Source: Paraphysomonas bandaiensis (lineage: Eukaryota > Chrysophyceae). Taken from it: 64,000 nt of DNA. The first letter of the stretch is position 1; every line of letters begins with the position of its first letter. The notes beneath the pieces are model-generated. The model saw only the letters and a program-made list of their open reading frames with translations. It was not told the origin of the DNA and ran no database searches. Both the position numbers and the translations under genes were made by a program. The DNA lies in assembly GCA_965644295.1 (NCBI GenBank), contig CBFFRP010000275.1:1-64000 (forward strand). The letters are read 5' to 3'. Below are positions 38,318 through 47,452 of the stretch, one piece after another.

Positions 38318-38464
38318 GGTTGTCCATATCGATTTTATTGATTTGTTCATTGTTTATTTCATTGAAAAATCATCGTTTTTTCAGTGAAAAGTGAAAAAAA
38401 GTGACTTTTCAATGAAAAAACGATGACATTTCAATACAAATCGATAAAATCGATATGCACAACC
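38318..38464. repeat. 147-bp foldback (inverted repeat) element
   Basis: The left arm, from GGTTGTCCATATCGATTTTA to CATCGTTTTTTCAGTGAAAA, is mirrored by a right arm reading ACTTTTCAATGAAAAAACGA to ATCGATATGCACAACC. The arms are 55-65 bases with a few mismatches, around a short A-rich centre. It sits in the 511-base divergent gap between ODAD3 and the SAM/TIR-like/ankyrin gene. It could be a small foldback transposon or a structured element. Confidence 0.75.
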
Positions 38465-38569
38465 GTATACAGCATATATCATCATATCCATAGAGCTGTT
38501 GTCTGTATATATACACAGCCTTCTCATTAGCTTGCTTTGTCTATATACTTATTATCTTACCTAGTAAAT

Positions 38570-40597
38570 ATGGGCTCTACAGCCTCAACTGTCTATCTCG
38601 AAAATCTCAATAAAGAAGACATTGGCAATTACGCTAGCAAGTTAATTAGAACTACAAGTGGACAGGATACCAAGTTCATACTAATCTCCAATTCAATTGA
38701 TGGGAAACGATTAGACAATATTGGTGGAGCAGATAAAGTGGCTTCATTATTAAAAAGTATTGGAATTACTAACCCATTACATAGACGACAACTTCGTGAT
38801 GGTTTTATTGATCTTCAGAGGAAATTGAAATGTAGCCACAAATACTTGGATGATTGGGATGGAGAATATCATTGTGTGGATTGCCATAAGCCCGTTAATT
38901 CTAATGCCAGAGTTGTATCTGAAAGGGAATTCCAGCCTTTTGATGATACACTTGATTCGTCATCTGGGGAACGATCGAGCCGTCGTGGTGTGACCATTCA
39001 ATGGCTCGTAGAATGGACAAATACCATGGACTGCTGGAACCTGAGCACCCGCACAGTACGCCGCTACTTCATCATTCCAGCCACCTCTAAACGGCGCTGC
39101 CGATATGTGGATCTTCCCAAGGTTGTGGAGTGTGGTACAGTTGGCCCAGCAGATACCTATGTATCGCATTCCTGGGATGCTCCCTGGGGTGATTTGGTGG
39201 CGGCCCTGATGGATGGAGGGGCGAACCATAATCGGAGAGTGTGGATAGATATCTTTGCCGTGCGTCAGTGGCCCTGTCGGTACCCTGATAGAGAGTTCGC
39301 TGCCACCATTCGTGCCTGTCCGTCATTTATGTTTGTGTGTTCAGCTCCCCCAGAGGCGGTTGAATTGGATGAGAAAGAGTACATGAAACGCTGTCCCAAT
39401 ATTCTCCTAGAAACAGTAAAGACCCAGATAGCATTTTTTAGACTATGGTGTCTACTCGAGTTACGGGTGGCTATCGATATGATTGTACTAGATGGTAAGG
39501 CAGTAGTTATAAAAGCTGGAAAGCACGATTTTCACAAACGAGACAAAACCGTTTTCTACCAGCCATATGAAGAGATAGTTCGCAAGGTGTTTTATTTAAT
39601 TGATGTGAAAACCGCTCTGTTAACAGTTGAGATTGATAGAAAAAGAATTTTTGAACAGGCAACCTCATCAGAAGAAGGGGTGGATACTTTGAGTACAGAT
39701 GTACGCCAGCTTATTGCCCGTGTGGTGCGGCACGAGTGTATGTCGGAGGCGACGTTGATCAATGCAGCATGTGGGGATGAAGACGCATTAGAGTATCTTT
39801 TAAGTGATACATCTGCGATCTGCCGAGTGTCGATCGGAGGTTACCACACTCTTCTTACTGCTTTGCTTAATCGAGGTGCGGATGTAAGTGTTACAGACAA
39901 AAAGGGCCGGACAGCACTGATGCTAGCTGCTATGTGTGGGCATCTTCGTTGTGTTGGTACTCTGATATGCGCTGGGTCTAACATAGACGCAGAGGATGAA
40001 GACGGCATAACGGCTGTAATGTTTGCCGCAGAAGGTGGACATGTCGAATGTGTTGAGGCCCTCATCACGAAGGGAGCAGATATATCAAAGGAGAGGGGAA
40101 CCACTGCTTTGGTATTGGCGGTGATGGGCCATCATATCGACTGCATTAAAACTTTGTTGATACATGGTGCAGACAAGGAGTTCCACAAAGACCAAGGCGT
40201 TTCTTTATTAATGTGGGCAGCCAGTGGGGGACATATTCATATTCTCAATTCACAGCTTGCTGCTGGGGATGATGTAAACGGAAAAGAGGTATTTGGACGA
40301 ACACCACTCATTTATGCTGCCATCAACGGTCGAACCAAGTGTATTTACCAACTTCTCGAAAGTGGTGCTGATGTACATGCTAAGGAAGTATTTGGAAAGA
40401 CTGCACTGATGTGGTCTGCTATAAACGGCCACGTGGAATGTATAAAATTACTTTTGAAAGCTGGGTCGAATCCAAGTGCGCTGGACAGGTGTGGCAAAAC
40501 AGCACTCGATTATGCGAAACAGTACAAGCACAGTGATTGTGCCAAATTACTCAGCCAATTACTTTCTACGATGAAACCTGTTGTGGAGAAATCTTAA
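38570..40597 (+). CDS. SAM / TIR-like / ankyrin-repeat protein, predicted myristoylated
   Basis: Intronless, 675 residues from ATG at 38570. MGSTAS at the N-terminus fits the N-myristoylation consensus (Gly2, Ser6). Residues about 10-80 look like a SAM domain ending KSIGITNPLHRRQLRDGFID. A C-x13-C-x2-C cluster follows (CSHKYLDD...HCVDC). Residues about 190-320 form a TIR-like domain: TYVSHSWDAPWGDLVAALMD, VWIDIFAVRQWPCRYPDREF and RLWCLLELRVAIDM. The WCLxEL motif places Glu 297 where TIR NADases have their catalytic Glu. About eight ankyrin repeats fill 410-660 (GRTALMLAAMCGHLRCVGTL and so on). The layout resembles an innate-immune receptor or NAD+-cleaving sensor with oligomerisation (SAM), effector (TIR) and ligand (Ank) parts. 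NADase activity is inference; the TIR-like call could also be the related WIDIFAVRQ family of unknown activity. Confidence 0.78.
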   Translation: MGSTASTVYLENLNKEDIGNYASKLIRTTSGQDTKFILISNSIDGKRLDNIGGADKVASLLKSIGITNPLHRRQLRDGFIDLQRKLKCSHKYLDDWDGEYHCVDCHKPVNSNARVVSEREFQPFDDTLDSSSGERSSRRGVTIQWLVEWTNTMDCWNLSTRTVRRYFIIPATSKRRCRYVDLPKVVECGTVGPADTYVSHSWDAPWGDLVAALMDGGANHNRRVWIDIFAVRQWPCRYPDREFAATIRACPSFMFVCSAPPEAVELDEKEYMKRCPNILLETVKTQIAFFRLWCLLELRVAIDMIVLDGKAVVIKAGKHDFHKRDKTVFYQPYEEIVRKVFYLIDVKTALLTVEIDRKRIFEQATSSEEGVDTLSTDVRQLIARVVRHECMSEATLINAACGDEDALEYLLSDTSAICRVSIGGYHTLLTALLNRGADVSVTDKKGRTALMLAAMCGHLRCVGTLICAGSNIDAEDEDGITAVMFAAEGGHVECVEALITKGADISKERGTTALVLAVMGHHIDCIKTLLIHGADKEFHKDQGVSLLMWAASGGHIHILNSQLAAGDDVNGKEVFGRTPLIYAAINGRTKCIYQLLESGADVHAKEVFGKTALMWSAINGHVECIKLLLKAGSNPSALDRCGKTALDYAKQYKHSDCAKLLSQLLSTMKPVVEKS

Positions 40598-40959
40598 ACT
40601 ACTTGTCAGAAGATGTGGGATGTATTCTGTAAACATCACATTTGATTTTTGTGCTTTACTTTTTGATTTGTGTATCTTAGTTTTAAATCTTGTGAGAAAC
40701 AACTCTGTGTGTTTTATTGTATATATAATTAATTGCATATTAAATTAAACACAAGTGGGTAGGAGTGTACCAAAAATGGGTAATTTATAAAGCTATTATG
40801 TTACAAATGTAAGGACGAAGTAATGTAGAGGTAAGAGGTAGTAACAGGAGATGAGAGGTAGGCAGTAGTCGTGACCAGGCCTCAAGATATTATTAAGATT
40901 CAATAATTTACGTATACCCCTTAACGTTTTTAGTAGTGAATGTCTGATTATTAGCAATA

Positions 40960-41378
40960 GGTGTATAAGATGTAAGAGTGAGATGTAGCTAGAAAATTTC
41001 ACTAACTATTGCTTAACTCTGATATCCTACTATTTGGCGCTACGAAAGCTGCTTGTGCGTCACCGCAAGCAGCATGGTGCAACATCTTTTGGTCTCTATT
41101 TTTAAGATGAACTAACCTGGATGCTTGACTTCAGCAGGCAGCCGAATACCCCGGATGCCTGTTTATTGTTTATTTGTCGAAGTCCAAATACGTCTACACA
41201 AGTAATACTTTTTAGTGTCCCTTGTACCACGCAAGCATTTGACTATGAGTGGACAGAAATTTATCTGCTGACTATATGTGGCTAAAGTTAGTTCCCTGAG
41301 AAATGTCTCCAGCATATCCCCCAGGACACCACGAAAACGTGCGAGTCCGACTTTGTCGAGGGCGGTTATAATATTAGG
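40960..41378 (+). repeat. dispersed repeat family 2, copy 1 (degenerate coding)
   Basis: Aligns by eye with 61470-61940: shared words include ACTGATATCCTAC, GCGCTAC...AAAGCTG, AATACCCCGGA, GTGTCCCTTGTACCAC and GTGCGAGTCCGACTTTGT. Translating both copies in the same frame gives similar peptides (MLDFSRQPNTPD here, MLEFSRLPNTPD there; SVPCTTQAFDYEW versus CVPCTTQEFGYEW). Here the frame carries stops and shifts. Function not recognised. Confidence 0.75.
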
Positions 41379-41406
41379 CTTTTAGTAGGTATATCAATAT
41401 TCTACT

Positions 41407-42075
41407 TGTTGAGTTCTGCAATATGATGTGATACATATTATGCGATTGAAGTGAGTTAATAGTGTGCAATAGGTGAAGTCAACTCATAGGTGTAACGGGT
41501 GATTATAAGTACAAAGGAATTAAATTCAGTTACTGATGTGTGACTATACAAGATATAGAGCCGACTGATGAACATATGATAAACAGATGTTGCTGAGAAC
41601 AATTGTTTCAACATATGTTACTCGAATATGTAGTGAAGTGTTCAGAATAATAATTATAATTTCTTACTTGAAAGTGCATTGTGTAAGGTTAAGGTTTACG
41701 TGTAGAGCAAAGTTAACTTCAGTGAAATGTCCACTTCTAACACTGCTGTCTCATTGAGTTTTGAACGAATATCTATAAATGATGAGAGAATGAGAGATGG
41801 TGATTATAATTTTATATTTGAGCATTGCGTGTTGAGTGTATTCCACATTCAGTTAATTACGTTTAAATCATCCATAATGATGTCAAAGCTTGTTAATGAC
41901 AATTCAGTCAATCGTTATTCCAATGTATCACATATATATACTTGTCAGTAGGTATACGTGAATGAGCGAATCTTAGTAATTCTGTCCCTGGCTACTGTAT
42001 TATTCATATAATGGTTATAATTCAAAATTGCTTAAAGTACAGATTTTAATTGCTTACTAATAACAAAACTCAACA
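41407..42075 (+). repeat. LTR-like repeat, full-length copy (solo LTR candidate)
   Basis: 669 bases starting TGTTGAGTTCTGCAATATG and ending AACAAAACTCAACA. The ends are a 7-bp inverted repeat with TG...CA, as in retrotransposon LTRs. Fragments of the same family occur at 6970-7042, 14345-14535, 36100-36156 (weak), 49895-50040 and, inverted, at 61134. No coding frame of note inside (74 codons at most). No clear target-site duplication (CTACT before versus ATGAT after), so a solo LTR is likely but not proven. Confidence 0.65.
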
Positions 42076-42238
42076 ATGATCTTGATTTTCTATTACGTTA
42101 GTCCATATTATTCGACGTAATAAACGATATGTAGGCCGTGATACTGCAATATAAATGTCGTGATGAGTAGCATAAATACAATGCTAATCCCTGCTGATCG
42201 CCTAGAACGAGATTTCAAAAAATCTACGACGAGTATAT

Positions 42239-43018
42239 TTATAACAATAAAGACGACACTAAACAGACTAATAATACTCCAAGAATATCCATAACCACTT
42301 GAATACTCGTCGAGCTATGAGCGGGATCAATCTTAAAGGCTTCTAGAATAAACGGTAGGACACACCCAATTACTATGGACGAGAAAACAATAATTAACAA
42401 CGAAAGTGTGATCGCGAACACCTCTAGCCATGACGTTCTGGACGACATAGCCGCCCTTGAGAACCCCGCCAAACCAACCAGTGCACAGAGAGCACATGCA
42501 ACCCCAAATTCCTTCGTAAGAAGGGTGTTCCTGGCTGTTGAGCTCATATTACCTTTCATAGCAATTTCGCGTATCATTCTCACAGCAGCTTGGTTTCCTG
42601 CGTTTCCCCCAGCTCCAATTAGCATGGTCAAAAAATATATCAAAGCAGGATGACGATTTAGGAGTGACTCATACTCAGAAAGAATAATCGAAGAAAAACT
42701 CTGAACAACAAGAAGTCCCACAAGCCAGCTACCTCTATCATATACTGCCTTCACAAACTGTTCAAACTGTGAACTAGCTCTGTATTTATTCTCTGCATTA
42801 TCGTCATTAGGAGATACATATGCTGGATCTAACTGAGCTAATTGACGTTGCATATGAGCTAATTTTTTCTCAAGTTCATCATTTCTATTTTGTAATGCTG
42901 ATAGTTTCATACCAACACTCCCATCTTCATCACCCCCGCCCTCTATATCGTATGGCCCTTTACGGAGTCTCAATGAAGAGGTTTGTGAGCTACTTTTAGG
43001 AAATGGTGATGATTGCAT
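42239..43018 (-). CDS. MgtE/SLC41-type divalent cation transporter, membrane domain only
   Basis: Intronless, 259 residues. The N-terminal 85 residues are cytosolic, with a short coiled coil (NRNDELEKKLAHMQRQLAQL). The rest is one MgtE integral domain with about five membrane helices. The family signature is IGAGGNAGNQAAVRMIREIA (G-N-x-G-N-Q). Bacterial MgtE carries N and CBS regulatory domains and SLC41 carries two membrane repeats; this protein has a single repeat and no CBS, so it presumably dimerises. The expected substrate by family is Mg2+ (possibly Co2+). The bHLH-PAS gene starts 638 bases away, divergently. Confidence 0.85.
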   Translation of the reverse strand: MQSSPFPKSSSQTSSLRLRKGPYDIEGGGDEDGSVGMKLSALQNRNDELEKKLAHMQRQLAQLDPAYVSPNDDNAENKYRASSQFEQFVKAVYDRGSWLVGLLVVQSFSSIILSEYESLLNRHPALIYFLTMLIGAGGNAGNQAAVRMIREIAMKGNMSSTARNTLLTKEFGVACALCALVGLAGFSRAAMSSRTSWLEVFAITLSLLIIVFSSIVIGCVLPFILEAFKIDPAHSSTSIQVVMDILGVLLVCLVSSLLL

Positions 43019-43656
43019 CTGTATGTTTGTGTGGATATATTGAATTATGTTATAATGGAGTTGTGTACAAGCAAGTTATAAGACTGTACACTAGAGTTCA
43101 TATATAGTACTGTATACAGCATCCGTATATACATACATGTATATATAGGTATACATGTAGCAGTATGTCAGTACAGTGCGTGGTATTGTGATCTTTCGGT
43201 TTTGTCCTGTCTTAGAACTCTCTCCACGTATATAGTGTATGTAGGAACTACCACCATACTCTGCAGCAGTACATATATATTGGAAATAGGTACATAGACC
43301 TTTTTCTGGTGTTCTGTAGAAGAATCCCCCAATATTGACTGTTCTGTTGATTTTTGTTTTCGTAAAAAACAAAAGTTCATAGATTTATCATAAAAAACTT
43401 TAGTTTTCAATTAAAACAGATGTTTACAATAAACCACATGTCCAATAAAAAAAAGAATAATCGAATTCCTATAAGAAAAACAGGTATACAACTATACTGA
43501 TCTAGAGTCCACATATGAATCTGTGTGTGTGTGATCTAGATCTACTTTGTACCCCATATGTGTACATTGTACAGTTAGTTTCCTTGCAATGAACCCCATT
43601 TACCCGCCATTGCATATACTATCAAACCTATATTACAATCTGTTATAATATCATCT
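43019..43656. promoter_or_regulatory. divergent promoter region MgtE-like / bHLH-PAS
   Basis: 638 bases between two divergent ATGs. AT-rich with scattered GTATATA words. No long open frame and no shared repeat seen. Confidence 0.35.
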
Positions 43657-45322
43657 ATGCTGAATCCTGTGGGTGAAGTACATGAATTTGACAATGTGAG
43701 TGAACACTCTGCGACGAGTTCGACAAGGTGTGAGCTCCTATTGTTCGAGATCTGTTATCATCTCTATTATCAGGAGATCGGCATCAAGGAAAACTCGTGA
43801 AGAATTAAATGAAATTGAGAAGCAGCGGTGAGTTGATTGGATTCATTGTATAGCCTCTTATCATGAATCATCAGCACAAAGCGAATCAATGGGCATATAA
43901 TGTCCCTGCGAAATCTTCTGGAGGTATCTAATTACAACAATACTGAATCTATTTTATCAGAGGGTTTTATAGATGTCTAATATATTGACAAAAAAGGATA
44001 AGTTTTCAGTGTTAAAGAAGTATGTATGGTTGATGATACTGTAGTTCTTGTAACAACTTCATTTTTAGCACCCACGACTACATCATCAAGCTGAGACAGG
44101 CTTTACATCTTGCTGAAGAGCGTATTGCTAAACTAAACAGATCTAGGTCAAGTGGAAGGTATATTGCGTCGTCATAAGTATGCACTCACTAATATGAACC
44201 AATTTTGGTTGTATCCAGTGGGGATGGTGCACACTCCAGAGAGGTGAGGTACCAGTGCAGTGTATGTCACTTCTGACTGACATATTCAATGCAGAGTGAC
44301 GGAGCCATTCCATTTGATAATTTGTTTATGAATTCTGCGGTGGGGATGGCTTTGACGGGGGTTGATGGCCAGTTCATTTCGTGCAATGATGCCTTCTCTG
44401 TGCTGTCCGGATTCTCGAAGTACGTATCTAGTAATTGTATTTTGGTCCACATGTTGATAATCATTTATAGACAAGAAATCCGGAATATATCTGTGTTTAA
44501 CTTTACCTTGCCGGAAGAAATGAACCAGCTCTTTCACGTAGTGGGGAGCATGCTATCTAACTCGAACCAAAATGTTCGGCACTTCTGGAAGACTTGTAAG
44601 TTCCGCGAAAAGGAGGAAACCTGCTTTGTATCTATGTGGCTAATCCGACAGGATGACGGCGAGCCTGCGTATTTCCAATTAATGATGGTTCCGCTCTCAG
44701 AGTGCACTGGGGCTATAGGTGAATTGATGTATAAATGTGCCTTGTATGCACTAACTCTTGGCAGGAGTTCCTACTGCAGGGGGTGCGGCTATTCCATCAT
44801 CTACCTTCAGCTCCAAAGTATCTGCTCCCGTCAGATATGGACAGTATAACGGGGACTTGTCTGGGTATGTTGCAGAGGAGGCTCCGTACCATGGTAGAGA
44901 CGCAAGTCGCGGTCCTGACAAGCACTCCTCCCTTAACGTAAGCTTGCATTCGTCGGTCTATAATGTGTATAGCGTAAGATAATATTCTACCTCAACAGTT
45001 GATGGGCCCTCCTGGAGCAGTGATGAAAACCAGTGGGATAGCTAGCCTTGGCCGTAGGGATCGGGATAATGAGCCTCTCAAATATGTTTCACGCAAAGTA
45101 GATTCTTCACAAGAATATGCGTCGTATGCTCCACCCAACCATTCCTACTACCACCAGCAGCACCTGTCGCAGGTCAACTCTTCACAACAACAGCTGCAGA
45201 GTGATGCTGAGAAATACGACGATATTAGTCATTTCGCTGGAAGTGGGGAAGCAGACTGCTGGTCACCAGGTGTATTTGGAACTTTGGGTGCAGATTATGA
45301 TGATGTGAAAGGAGGATATTAG
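43657..45322 (+). CDS. bHLH-PAS transcription factor-like protein
   Basis: Ten exons (43657-43727, 43774-43827, 43875-43923, 43973-44019, 44069-44158, 44219-44243, 44295-44419, 44471-44718, 44765-44937, 44999-45322) give 401 residues with the frame closed throughout. Exons 2-5 build a bHLH: basic region TREELNEIEKQRRTKRINGH, helix 1 ending MSLRNLLE, loop, and helix 2 KKDKFSVLKNTHDYIIKLRQ running into a short coil (LHLAEERIAKL). Glu and Arg-Arg at the E-box-contact positions are present; the usual His is Leu. Residues about 118-225 form a PAS domain (NLFMNSAVGMALTGVDGQFI, CNDAFSVLSGFS). The C-terminal 160 residues are low in complexity (Gln/Ser/Tyr). Predicted nuclear, DNA-binding as a dimer. 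The 51-nt intron at 44420 is stop-free in frame; splicing gives the better PAS. The basic-region Leu and the PAS ligand are open questions. Confidence 0.82.
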
Positions 45323-45742
45323 CAACGCCTTCAATTATTTTCTGATATGACTTATGATGTATGGATACTGCTTTGGCGTCGTGAAATGTAGTTTAATTCG
45401 TGACATTGGTCCTTCACAAACCGAACCTTTACTTCTTTTGCTCTGTGGATTGCTAATGATATAATTTTATATATTACTTCTAATAGTGAGAATAGTATAC
45501 CCTTATTTGTCGGGCTGCGTAAAATTAATTGGAATAATTTTAATACCATCATTTGAGTGCGTATATTAGTTACTGCATATATTATCATAAGTGGCGCAAA
45601 CTATACATGACTAGTTAAAGTTTCCAACTTACTCTGGACCACTAACATGTGGCGATGGTAGTTCATATTGGAAGCAACTTCCAAGTTCGATACTGAAGAA
45701 ACTCAAGGTATGGTATGAAGAATAGAAACCATTTAGGTATGG

Positions 45743-46320
45743 ATGAACGTTTTGGCTTCCAACCAGCAAGCTGGCGGTGCAATGGATAGTTGCGTGGAGC
45801 GTAAAGTATCACCAATCACCAACACGTATGTGGCCTGCGTATCACTGGTTGGCATACCTGTACCACTTATTGGCTGCGCAAGTCACAAATTAAACATTGG
45901 CTGTTCTACTATTGATTTCAAATGGGCATTCAAATTTGGTAGATAAGTTGATGATTTGTGCAGCCTATAGGAAGCTCCGTAAGAAAGATCTTTTATGCGC
46001 AATAATCAAACAACATACTAGGTGGGGCTCCACATTTTCAATGATTGACTACTTGCGAGTTTGGTTCGGACGTTTGAGTCTAATTCCACATGAAATGGAG
46101 CATGGTAATCTGGTGTAATTACGGAACTGTTTGAAATTATTTCAACATGTATCATTAGGAAGGTGTACATCAGCTTAATCTCCACGACTTTCGTACATTA
46201 TTAGAACATCATATCACAAGGCACACAATTGTCGAGCGTCATCCGGGCGATAATGATGCTATTATTCATATCGCTTCTTTCAAAAAGGCAGTCGTGAAGA
46301 GGCAAGGTAGCGTCGAAGAC
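45743..46320 (+). pseudogene. hAT-like transposase fragment, broken
   Basis: Pieces of a hAT-superfamily transposase in successive frames: IPVPLIGCASHKLN (about 45855-45900), then after a frameshift LVDKLMICAAYRKLRKKDLL and QHTRWGSTFSMIDYL (about 45935-46060), then after more breaks NLHDFRTLLEHHITRHTIVE and AIIHIASFKKAVVK (about 46170-46305). The motif order (GCASH, RKLR, TRWGST) is that of hAT-like elements common in oomycetes. N-terminal BED finger, catalytic residues upstream and C-terminal dimerisation region are missing or unrecognisable. Inactive. Confidence 0.7.
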
Positions 46321-47452
46321 AGTAAACATTTAAAAATATATTCAAGTGAAGTCTGACTATTATTAGTGTCACCTTTAAAACTTTCTTAGATTGAGAATGG
46401 TTTTCTACCCACGCCTCATTCATTATGCTCGTCCCACTGACCGCTCACACCAGCTACAGTACTATATTAGAGGGGTAGGTATATAATTGTTACTGCCGCT
46501 GACAACATGTCGGTCAACGAGCAGAGGCTTCGCTGTAAGCCACATATGTGAACGTAATATCCTATTACCCTGGCGCATAGAGCATAACGGTAACGATCAT
46601 TTAGACACAAGTTACATTAACATCATTTTAGCCCGGATAGTATCACACTGTATACGTTACGAAGGTACCGAAATGTGTTCTCCCTGGCGGACCACACGAT
46701 TCAGCTCAATACAGCAGTGTGCATATGATATATCTCTATTATCTCCATACCTCAGATAGCTTCAAAATAATTAAGATATATGAGCATTTCTCATTTATAT
46801 AATTACCGTTTCGTGAATGTATGTATGTATGTAAGTGTATGTTGTGTGTTCCCTCATATGATTATGACAATATATGCTACATCTCCCACTCCATTACAAC
46901 ACTAATAGCACTTAATATTACAAGAATGTAGTCACAACTATGAGGATTATAACAATATCAATGATGATGCCACTTAATGTGGAGGATTGTGGTATGTATG
47001 GATGGTCTTAGAGGAATATTCTTGCTGTTTGAGTGTAAAATATTTTTTTACTGATATGATGAGGACAATATTACGAAAAATATACCAAAAAAGGTACTTT
47101 TTTACATATTTTACAAATATTTTTTTATACTTTTCTTTACTTTTATACACACACAAGTACTCTGTTGCTGTATACTGCTGTATATCATGTCAACATCCTC
47201 AATCATCCTTTGTATATTTTTGTTCAAAGATGCCTCTAATATTGAGACAACAATTATCTGTATTCCAACCGTAGTTGTGTATCAGTAATATAGAGCATAT
47301 TTGCTTCAATTTATTCCCGTAAACTACAATGCGGACTGCCAATACGATATATATATATATATATATACTCTATTGATATCAAGTAATTTCTACCCCATGC
47401 CATTATCAGTGACGGGTCTATCTATTCATATACTCGTATAATAATCTTAATA
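46321..47452. other. intergenic, transposon debris and repeats
   Basis: No gene. Contains (ATGT)4 near 46817, poly-T runs at 47040-47130, a copy of repeat family 3 and a TA run at 47348-47366. A short open frame at 46487-46759 has no recognisable content. Confidence 0.5.
47155..47345 (+). repeat. dispersed repeat family 3, copy 3
   Basis: Longest copy seen: begins near GTATACTGCTGTATATC, passes TTTTTGTTCAAAGATGCCTC and CCGTAGTTGTGTATCAGT, and ends GCGGACTGCCAATACG just before a TA microsatellite. Matches 16310-16455 and, inverted, 13346-13490. Confidence 0.8.

Larger units (their letters stand above)
40598..42238. other. repeat-rich gap between the ankyrin and MgtE-like genes
   Basis: Mostly occupied by repeat family 2 (40960-41378) and the LTR-like element (41407-42075). 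The first 350 bases after the ankyrin gene are AT-rich 3' flank. No gene seen. Confidence 0.6.
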
